From the NCBI GenBank assembly GCA_002704045.1, contig PAFF01000034.1, positions 1-13,173 of the forward strand: a stretch of 13,173 nt of DNA, in the 5' to 3' direction. The notes under the pieces are model-generated. The model did no database searches, was not told the DNA's origin, and worked only from the letters and a program-made list of their open reading frames with translations. This DNA is from Fidelibacterota bacterium. GTDB lineage: Bacteria; Fidelibacterota; Marinisomatia; SCGC-AAA003-L08; GCA-002704045. Shown here one piece after another: positions 7,988-13,173 of the stretch (position 1 is its first letter; the number at the start of each line of letters is the position of its first letter). The position numbers were made by a program, and so were the translations under genes.

Positions 7988-8399
7988 AAAAAATAAAATA
8001 TATATATCAATGAAACCAGGAGATTTGGTCATTCAGAATTTGACTAAAATTGCAAAAGAAAACAATATTCAATCAGGATGGGTTTCTGGAATTGGTGCTA
8101 TTAAAAATGTAACAATTGGAATGTATGATCTTAAAACTAAAGAATATGCTAAAAAAACATTCAATGATGAATACGAATTACTTTCTTTAAATGGTAATAT
8201 TTCTATAAAAGATGGTTTTCAATTCATTCATGCTCACATATCATTTTCAGACTCAAGATTTAAAGCATATGGTGGGCATCTATTTGAGACTAAAGTTTAT
8301 GCTGCAGGAGAATTTATGATAGACATAACTAGTTGTACTATAAATAGAAAATTTAACAATACAATTGGTTTACACACTTGGTGTTTTATGAATGAATAA
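7971..8399 (+). CDS. PPC/DUF296 domain protein
   Basis: This is a single-domain, 142-residue PPC (plant and prokaryote conserved, DUF296) protein. Plant members carry AT-hooks and bind DNA; this one has no AT-hook, and the role of stand-alone bacterial forms is unknown. Visible family features are the GWVSGIGAIKNVTIGMYD core (residues 36-53), ELLSLNGNIS (69-78), the His pair HAH (H87, H89) and GGHL (H103). These three histidines are known or predicted metal ligands in prokaryotic members. I prefer the TTG start at 7971, because the first domain strand (YLIEKNKIYISMKPGDLV) would be cut by the only nearby ATG, at 8010. That start overlaps gcvPB by 17 bases. The end overlaps ridA by 8 bases, so it is tied to a PLP enzyme upstream and an enamine deaminase downstream, which hints at a metabolic role. 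Confidence 0.85.
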   Translation: MKYLIEKNKIYISMKPGDLVIQNLTKIAKENNIQSGWVSGIGAIKNVTIGMYDLKTKEYAKKTFNDEYELLSLNGNISIKDGFQFIHAHISFSDSRFKAYGGHLFETKVYAAGEFMIDITSCTINRKFNNTIGLHTWCFMNE

Positions 8400-8769
8400 G
8401 ACTTTCAATACACCCAAAGCACCAAAAGCAATAGGTCCGTACTCTCAAGCTGTTATATCAAATGGATTTATTTTTACTGCTGGTCAAATTTGTATAATTC
8501 CAGAGACAAATCAGCTAAATAATGAAAGTTTTTTGACTGAGGCAAATCAAGTTTTGAATAATATAGACACAATACTGCAAGAAGCAGGGAGTAGTATTGC
8601 CAACATTGTAAAATGTAATGTTTATATAACAGATTTAGAAAAATTTGATATTGTAAATGAAGTTTTTAAAAAAACTTTTAAAAGAAACTATCCAGCTAGA
8701 GCAGTTGTTGAAGTGTCAAAATTACCCAAAAATGTAAATATTGAAATTGATGTCATTGCTTCTATTTAA
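8392..8769 (+). CDS. ridA: RidA family enamine/imine deaminase
   Basis: RidA proteins hydrolyse reactive enamine/imine intermediates such as 2-aminoacrylate that leak from PLP enzymes, protecting other PLP enzymes. The 125-residue product is a complete YjgF/YER057c/UK114 domain, normally a homotrimer with active sites between subunits. Key residues are present: Y17 in GPYSQAV, the catalytic-type Arg in PARAVVEV (R103), and the acidic residue near the C-terminus (E118 in NIEIDVIA). The usual Pro in the GQIP motif is Cys (GQIC, residues 31-34), a small deviation close to the active site. The start overlaps the PPC gene by 8 bases and the end overlaps the DUF5683 gene by 20. The neighbourhood (gcvPB, a PLP enzyme, and purF, whose phosphoribosylamine chemistry is linked to RidA in Salmonella) is suggestive but not proof of a shared role. 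Confidence 0.93.
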   Translation: MNKTFNTPKAPKAIGPYSQAVISNGFIFTAGQICIIPETNQLNNESFLTEANQVLNNIDTILQEAGSSIANIVKCNVYITDLEKFDIVNEVFKKTFKRNYPARAVVEVSKLPKNVNIEIDVIASI

Positions 8770-9160
8770 GTCAAATATATTCCTAGCTTTACTTTTGATT
8801 GTTTCTATTAGTTGTAGTCAAAATGTTGAAATTGATTCTTCAGAAATCAAAAACCCATCAATTGCATGGAAAATTTCTTTTGTCCCAGGGTTAGGACAAT
8901 TATATAATGAAAAATACATTAAGTTTGCAACTTTGACTTCAGCACATATATTTTCAATAAAAAAATATACTTCTCTAAGTAAACAAGGTAATATAACAAA
9001 AAGAAATACTTGGGGCTGGTGGGTTATTGGCTTATATTTTTATGGAATTTTAGATGCATATGTTGATGCTCAATTATCTTCATTTCCATCAAAAGTTAAA
9101 AAAGATAGTACAAACTTAAAAACAAACCAGGTTAATACCTTAGAAATGAAAAAAAATTAA
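8750..9160 (+). CDS. DUF5683 domain protein, secreted or membrane-anchored
   Basis: The product has 136 residues from the ATG at 8750; a TTG at 8741 would add three residues. A hydrophobic N-terminal segment (residues 3-20) ends at C22 in SISCSQ, so it is exported, possibly as a lipoprotein, though the position three before the Cys is Ser rather than the usual Leu-like residue. The DUF5683 hallmark PGLGQLYNEKYIKFA is clear at about residues 47-61, followed by a Trp-rich hydrophobic stretch (WGWWVIGLYFYGILDAYVDAQL). The short PGxGQxYN motif also occurs in TM2-like small membrane proteins. The function is unknown; the family is characteristic of FCB bacteria. The gene overlaps ridA by 20 bases and ends 1 base before purF, so it is embedded in a metabolic operon without an evident metabolic reason. 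Confidence 0.8.
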   Translation: MSLLLFKSNIFLALLLIVSISCSQNVEIDSSEIKNPSIAWKISFVPGLGQLYNEKYIKFATLTSAHIFSIKKYTSLSKQGNITKRNTWGWWVIGLYFYGILDAYVDAQLSSFPSKVKKDSTNLKTNQVNTLEMKKN

Positions 9161-9161
9161 T

Positions 9162-10613
9162 ATGTGTGGAATTGTTGGTATATCTTCAAATAATTCAACT
9201 GCTTCATTATCCATTTATAATGCTTTAACAGTATTACAACATAGGGGCCAGGATGCTGCAGGTATGGCTGTTATTGACCAGGAAGGTTTTTTAAATATCC
9301 ATAAAAGAAATGGTCTTGTTAGAGATGCTTTTGATGATCCTGATATGATTCGCTTGCAAGGTAATGTTGGCATTGGACATGTAAGATATCCAACAGCTGG
9401 TACTGTTGATATTTCACAAGCACAACCCTTTTATGTGAATTCACCACACGGCATTGTTTTGGTTCATAATGGTAATTTAATTAATACTGAATCCTTACGT
9501 GATGAGCTACGTTTAGAAGATTTTAGACATATTAACACTACATCAGATTCTGAGGTTCTAATAAATATTTTTGCAAGTTCGTTAGAAAAAAATGGGTTAA
9601 AAAAATTAGATGATAAATCTATTTTTAAAGCTGTAGCAGAAGTCCATAAAAGAGTTGAGGGTGCGTATTCGGTTATCATTGCAATTTTAGGTTATGGATT
9701 GATTGCTTTTAGAGACCCAAACGGTATTAGACCACTAATTTTTGGATGCAAAGATAGTAAAAATCATATTATAGCATCTGAATCAGTTGCTTTGGATTGT
9801 TTAGGCTATTCTATTGAACGTGATATAGAACCTGGTGAAACAATAATATTTAAAAATGATGGTACAATCACCAATCAAAAGTATTTTAGTAGTAAAAAGT
9901 TTAGTCCATGTATATTTGAATATGTATATCTTGCACGCCCTGATAGCACAATTGAAAATATAAATGTATATGAAAGTAGACTTTCAATGGGAAGATATTT
10001 GGCAAAAAAAATTAAAAAAGATTTATCAAATGAGGACTTAGAATCTATAGATGTAATTATTCCTATTCCTGCAACTAGTAGAACTAGCGCTTTACCTATA
10101 AGTATTGAATTAGACAAAGAATTAAAAGAAGGTTTTGTTAAGAATCGATATATTGGTAGAACTTTTATTATGCCTGGCCAAAAAATAAGAAAGAAATCTG
10201 TTCGTCAAAAACTTAATACTATTAACATTGAATTTAAAAATAAAAATGTTTTACTTGTTGATGATTCAATAGTTAGAGGTAATACTAGTAAGCAAATAAT
10301 TAAAATGGCTAGAGAAGCTGGTGCAAAAAAAGTATTTTTTGCTAGTGCTTCACCTCCAATAAGATTTCCTAATGTTTATGGTATTGATATGCCCTATGTT
10401 AAAGAACTCGTTGCATATAAAAGAACTATTGACGAAATAGCTGAAATTATAGGTGCTGATAAGCTAATTTACCAAAGTTTAGAGGATTTAATTTCTGCTG
10501 TTAAGGAAAATAATACTAAAATAGATTCGTTTGATTCATCTTGTTTCGATGGTAGTTACGTTACAGGTGGAGTTGATAGTAACTATTTAAAGAATCTACA
10601 TAAAAATAGATAA
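9162..10613 (+). CDS. purF: Amidophosphoribosyltransferase
   Basis: PurF catalyses the first committed step of purine synthesis: glutamine plus PRPP gives phosphoribosylamine. The 483-residue protein has an N-terminal glutaminase domain (about 1-235) and a C-terminal phosphoribosyltransferase domain. It starts MCGIVGI, so Cys2 is exposed as the nucleophile by removal of Met alone, with no propeptide. LQHRGQDAAG (25-34), HVRYPTAG (73-80) and HNGNL (102-106) are glutaminase motifs. The PRPP loop VDDSIVRGNT is at residues 366-375. The C-terminal part (RFPNVYGIDMP and CFDGSYVTGGVD) follows the E. coli type. It lacks the Cys set that binds a [4Fe-4S] cluster in the B. subtilis type, since the expected Cys before YGID is Asn and there is no CxxC near the end. 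The start is 1 base after the DUF5683 stop. Confidence 0.98.
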   Translation: MCGIVGISSNNSTASLSIYNALTVLQHRGQDAAGMAVIDQEGFLNIHKRNGLVRDAFDDPDMIRLQGNVGIGHVRYPTAGTVDISQAQPFYVNSPHGIVLVHNGNLINTESLRDELRLEDFRHINTTSDSEVLINIFASSLEKNGLKKLDDKSIFKAVAEVHKRVEGAYSVIIAILGYGLIAFRDPNGIRPLIFGCKDSKNHIIASESVALDCLGYSIERDIEPGETIIFKNDGTITNQKYFSSKKFSPCIFEYVYLARPDSTIENINVYESRLSMGRYLAKKIKKDLSNEDLESIDVIIPIPATSRTSALPISIELDKELKEGFVKNRYIGRTFIMPGQKIRKKSVRQKLNTINIEFKNKNVLLVDDSIVRGNTSKQIIKMAREAGAKKVFFASASPPIRFPNVYGIDMPYVKELVAYKRTIDEIAEIIGADKLIYQSLEDLISAVKENNTKIDSFDSSCFDGSYVTGGVDSNYLKNLHKNR

Positions 10614-10616
10614 ACA

Positions 10617-11591
10617 ATGATTAAAAATTTTTTTAAATACCATCCAATACATAAAAAAATTGTAAAATATTTTGATTTTTTATTTTTACTTAGACCTTCA
10701 TTATTTTTTCCGGTTTGGATAATGTTGTGTTCTGGAATGGTCACATCATCAATGATTGTTGATAGATATAATATATGGTTTAGTGAATTTAGTTTTATAA
10801 CCCTTTTGATTTTTTCAGGAATTACCCTAATATCTTCATCAACTTTTATTATAAATCAATTGTACGATAAAGAGACTGATAAGCTTAATAAAAAACTAAC
10901 TTTATTTAATGAGAAAATTTCAAAGAGTGAAGCGGAAAAATTATATAGAAAATTATTTTTGGTTGGATTTCTATTTCTTATCCCAACTGGGTTTAAAAAT
11001 CTTATATTTGGTTTGATTTTATTTTATATTTGGGGCGTTCTCTATAATATGAAACCTTATGAATTTAAACAGAAAGCTATATTGGGTGATTTTACTAATG
11101 TTTTAGCAGGTATAGTATTATTCTTAACAGGATGGTGCATTAATGCTAATATTGATATTAGTATAATTGTAATATCACTACCGTATTTGTTATGTTTTTT
11201 AGCTGTTACAATTTTAACTGCTATACCTGATATTAAAGGTGATCTAAATATTAATAAAATAACACTTCCTATTAAATACGGTAAAAAGCAATCATTGTTA
11301 TTAACTGTATTTTTAGTTTTTGGAGCATTAATTTTAGGTTTAAAAAATAATGATCCAATCATATCAACTGCGTCTTTAATTTCCTTACCATTTTATATTT
11401 TTAATTTATTTTCAGCAAAGTTAAATAACATTTTAAGAACCATACGATTTTCAATTTTTAATTTATCATTTTTTTTAATGTGTGTTTTTCCATATTTATT
11501 TTTAGCTCTTGGCATAAACTTTTACCTTATAAAGTATTATTATTGGCACCGGTTTGGTTTGCATTATATAAGCTTTTTAATTGATGAATAA
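10617..11591 (+). CDS. UbiA-family prenyltransferase
   Basis: This 324-residue integral membrane enzyme, with about eight or nine hydrophobic segments, belongs to the UbiA superfamily, whose members transfer a polyprenyl chain from its diphosphate to an acceptor. The first Asp-rich motif NxxxDxxxD is intact (N80, D84, D88 in NQLYDKETD). The second motif is DxxxD (D205, D209 in PDIKGD). Both bind Mg-diphosphate. A conserved YxMKPYEFKQK loop (residues 143-153) and GDFTN (157-161) fit the fold. The acceptor cannot be read from sequence alone. Options are geranylgeranylglyceryl phosphate (archaeal-type lipid), a quinone precursor, or a chlorin- or heme-type acceptor. The immediate overlap with a ferredoxin gene, followed by a geranylgeranyl reductase, makes a geranylgeranyl-type product attractive. 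It starts 3 bases after purF, and its TAA shares its last A with the ferredoxin ATG. Confidence 0.88.
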   Translation: MIKNFFKYHPIHKKIVKYFDFLFLLRPSLFFPVWIMLCSGMVTSSMIVDRYNIWFSEFSFITLLIFSGITLISSSTFIINQLYDKETDKLNKKLTLFNEKISKSEAEKLYRKLFLVGFLFLIPTGFKNLIFGLILFYIWGVLYNMKPYEFKQKAILGDFTNVLAGIVLFLTGWCINANIDISIIVISLPYLLCFLAVTILTAIPDIKGDLNINKITLPIKYGKKQSLLLTVFLVFGALILGLKNNDPIISTASLISLPFYIFNLFSAKLNNILRTIRFSIFNLSFFLMCVFPYLFLALGINFYLIKYYYWHRFGLHYISFLIDE

Positions 11592-11770
11592 TGATTAATA
11601 TTATAGAAAATAAGTGTGATTTTTGTGGTACATGTGTTGGGGTCTGTCCTGCCAATTGTATTGATGTTGATGAAGCATCAATTCTTATAAATCACAAAAA
11701 ATGTATTGATTGTGACTTGTGTGTTTATATTTGTCCAATCGAAGTTTTGGAATCTATTAATGAAGCCTAG
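11591..11770 (+). CDS. Small dicluster ferredoxin, 2x[4Fe-4S]
   Basis: This 59-residue gene is easily missed because it is short. It translates to a textbook bacterial-type dicluster ferredoxin: the first motif C9-x2-C12-x2-C15-x3-C19-P and the second C38-x2-C41-x2-C44-x3-C48-P. One extra Cys is at position 23. Almost nothing lies outside the two cluster motifs, so it should be a soluble electron carrier. The ATG overlaps the UbiA stop codon by one base (TAATG), and the last 11 bases overlap the start of the reductase gene. This tight coupling suggests that it is the dedicated electron donor of the geranylgeranyl reductase. In Methanosarcina acetivorans a ferredoxin gene next to the GGR gene plays this role, which supports the inference. 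Confidence 0.95.
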   Translation: MINIIENKCDFCGTCVGVCPANCIDVDEASILINHKKCIDCDLCVYICPIEVLESINEA

Positions 11771-12938
11771 TTATGATATAATTGTAGTTGGTGGTGGACC
11801 AGCGGGTACCATGACTGCAAAATACGCAGCTGAAAACGGTGCTGATGTATGTGTCCTTGAGAAGACTAGAGATATAGGATATCCAGTTAGATGTGGTGAA
11901 GCAGTAGGCCACGATGGAATTACACAATTTGTTGAAATGCAAAAAAATTGGATTGCTGAAAAAATTAATTCTTGTACCCTAGTTTCTCCTGAAGGAACAA
12001 AATTAGATGTACCTTTTGCTAATGAAACAGGTTATATCTTAAACAGAAGGATCTTTGATTATGATTTATCAAGGCTTGCATCAAAAGCGGGAGCACAAAT
12101 TTTCACTAAAGTTAAAGTACAAGGTTTGCTATTTGAGAATGATAAAATAATTGGGGTGAAAGTTAATCATCTTGGAGAAGATAAAGAAATTAAAGGTAAA
12201 ATTATTGTAGGTGCAGATGGAGTTGATTCAAGAGTTGGCAGATGGGCAGGACTGAAGACGACTGTTAAAATTAGGGACATGGAATCTTGCATGCAATATT
12301 CTGTATCCAATATTGATGTAAAAAGAAATAATATGACAATGTTTGTTGGAAAAAATTATGCTCCAGGCGGATATCTGTGGATTTTTCCTAAAGGCGATAA
12401 TTTTGCTAATATTGGTTTAGGTATTAGTGGAAAATATAGTAAACATAAATCAGCAAAGAAATATTTAGATGAATTTATGTCAAGAGAATTTCCTGATGCT
12501 TCAATTCATACTTCCATGTGTGGTGGTTGTCCCATAGCTTATCCCATTAAAAAACCTGTAGCAGATAATATTATGATAGTTGGTGATGCAGCTCATCATA
12601 TTAATCCAGTTACTGGTGGAGGGATTACTCCAGCTATGAAAAGTGGTATGTTAGCTGGAATAGTGGGAGCTGAAGCAATAAAATATAATGACCAGTCTGA
12701 AAAATTCTTAGAAAAATATGTTAAGGCAATAGATAAAGATTTTACCAAAAGACATCATACACTTTATAAAATAAAAGAAGCAATTTCACAACTTTCAGAC
12801 GAAGATATAAACGGAATTGCAAGAAATATTGATTCAATTCCAACAGAAAAAAGAACTTTGAGAAAAGTTTTTATGTCTTCTATGTTGAAGAAACCTTCCT
12901 TGATAATTGATGTTATGCGAATTTTTACAGGATTGTAA
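11760..12938 (+). CDS. Geranylgeranyl reductase family flavoprotein (archaeal-type)
   Basis: This FAD enzyme of the geranylgeranyl reductase family (392 residues) should hydrogenate double bonds of isoprenoid chains. In order it shows the dinucleotide-binding GGGPAG (residues 11-16), PVRCGEA (42-48), GADGVDSRVGRWAG (151-164), the substrate-pocket motif GGYLWIFPKG (203-212), CGGCP (254-258) and the FAD-binding GDAAHHINPVTGGGI (275-289). The RCGE, RVGRWAGL and YxWxFPKG stretches resemble archaeal digeranylgeranylglycerophospholipid reductases more than plant-type ChlP enzymes. This is a judgement by eye. I place the start at 11760 (MKPSYDIIVVGGG), 5 residues before the Rossmann strand. The upstream in-frame ATT at 11706 would add 18 residues that overlap the second ferredoxin cluster motif and look like an artefact. 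The stop at 12938 is followed in the same frame by the next gene. Whether the product is archaeal-type lipid, a saturated quinone or another lipid is open. Confidence 0.93.
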   Translation: MKPSYDIIVVGGGPAGTMTAKYAAENGADVCVLEKTRDIGYPVRCGEAVGHDGITQFVEMQKNWIAEKINSCTLVSPEGTKLDVPFANETGYILNRRIFDYDLSRLASKAGAQIFTKVKVQGLLFENDKIIGVKVNHLGEDKEIKGKIIVGADGVDSRVGRWAGLKTTVKIRDMESCMQYSVSNIDVKRNNMTMFVGKNYAPGGYLWIFPKGDNFANIGLGISGKYSKHKSAKKYLDEFMSREFPDASIHTSMCGGCPIAYPIKKPVADNIMIVGDAAHHINPVTGGGITPAMKSGMLAGIVGAEAIKYNDQSEKFLEKYVKAIDKDFTKRHHTLYKIKEAISQLSDEDINGIARNIDSIPTEKRTLRKVFMSSMLKKPSLIIDVMRIFTGL

Positions 12939-13173
12939 TTGCATTTTATTGATCTCTTAGATAGACTTGAACTATCAAACTTTGTTACTATCCAAATAAA
13001 TAAAACAGTCCAAAATAACAAAAAATATAAAATTGAAAAAATAGTTGCTATTGAATTTAAGAATGGGAAGGTATCCAACTTTTTCAATGAAGATAATTAT
13101 AACATTGATTTAAATTTTAAAAATTTTATAAAAAATTATCCTATTGTTTTTTTTGATAGTAATTTTCATTTAG
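12939..13173 (+). CDS. Start of a gene with a degenerate DEDDh exonuclease-like domain (partial)
   Basis: An open frame runs from TTG at 12939 to the window end (78 codons, cut by the edge). It begins on the base after the GGR stop codon and in the same frame. AGGA at 12929-12932 sits 6 bases before the TTG, supporting that start. The pattern FVTIQINKTV, then KIEKIVAIEFKNGKV, then YPIVFFDSNFHL follows the layout of DnaQ/PolC-like DEDDh exonucleases (FVVFDIETTG, then IIEIGAVKFKNGKI, then VAHNAPFDL). The catalytic Asp and Glu of the first motif are Gln (Q19) and Asn (N21), so the domain should be inactive. It might be the N-terminal domain of a DinG-like helicase or a polymerase-associated protein; the rest is needed to tell. 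The similarity is pattern-level only. Confidence 0.5.
   Translation, partial: MHFIDLLDRLELSNFVTIQINKTVQNNKKYKIEKIVAIEFKNGKVSNFFNEDNYNIDLNFKNFIKNYPIVFFDSNFHL

Noticed and set aside
12764..13087. A 107-codon open frame on the minus strand across the end of GGR and the partial gene
   Set aside because: It covers the C-terminal codons of a well-supported GGR and the partial gene, has no recognisable domain, and fits chance openness opposite AT-rich coding sequence.
1..13173. CRISPR arrays, insertion sequences, phage or defence genes
   Set aside because: No regularly spaced repeats, transposase or integrase motifs, terminal inverted repeats or recognised defence proteins were seen. The window is ordinary chromosomal gene content apart from the lipid cassette.

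Overview
The window comes from an AT-rich bacterial genome. The likely source is a marine, outer-membrane-bearing member of the FCB superphylum (Fibrobacteres-Chlorobi-Bacteroidetes and relatives), and a Candidatus Marinimicrobia (SAR406)-like lineage is my best guess. The reasons are the AT-rich codon use, a predicted outer-membrane beta-barrel protein, a DUF5683 protein (typical of FCB genomes), bacterial-type AlaRS and PurF, very tight gene packing and few clear Shine-Dalgarno sites. The lineage is inferred from gene content; no database search was possible. All recognised genes lie on the + strand.

Region 1 (1-1625): leucyl aminopeptidase pepA, then a tRNA with anticodon CAU (elongator Met most likely) that begins on the base after the pepA stop codon, then a strong rho-independent terminator. 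pepA is visibly richer in G+C than the genes downstream.

Region 2 (1626-2457): one gene for a YwaF/TIGR02206-type multi-pass membrane protein, flanked by two short intergenic gaps (1626-1694 and 2385-2457). These are the only non-coding stretches of any length in the window apart from the terminator area.

Region 3 (2458-13173): a train of eleven genes on one strand with gaps of at most 3 bases and several overlaps. It probably forms one long operon, or a few overlapping ones. The order is an outer-membrane barrel protein with a thrombospondin-type-3-like calcium-binding insert; alaS; gcvPB (glycine decarboxylase subunit 2); a PPC/DUF296 protein; ridA; a DUF5683 protein; purF; a UbiA-family prenyltransferase; a 59-residue 2x[4Fe-4S] ferredoxin; a geranylgeranyl reductase (GGR) that looks archaeal in type; and the start of a gene whose visible part resembles a DEDDh exonuclease domain lacking its catalytic acids.

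The most notable part is the end of the window (10617-12938). A UbiA prenyltransferase, a dicluster ferredoxin and an archaeal-looking GGR are joined by 1-base and 11-base overlaps. This is the gene set expected for attaching an isoprenoid chain and then saturating it with ferredoxin electrons. It could serve archaeal-type ether lipids in a bacterium, or a saturated prenylquinone or similar lipid. The ferredoxin gene is short and easily missed. If it is missed, the GGR is likely to be given a false 18-residue N-terminal extension that actually lies inside the ferredoxin gene. The middle of the operon has a loose amino-acid, one-carbon and purine theme (alaS, gcvPB, ridA, purF).
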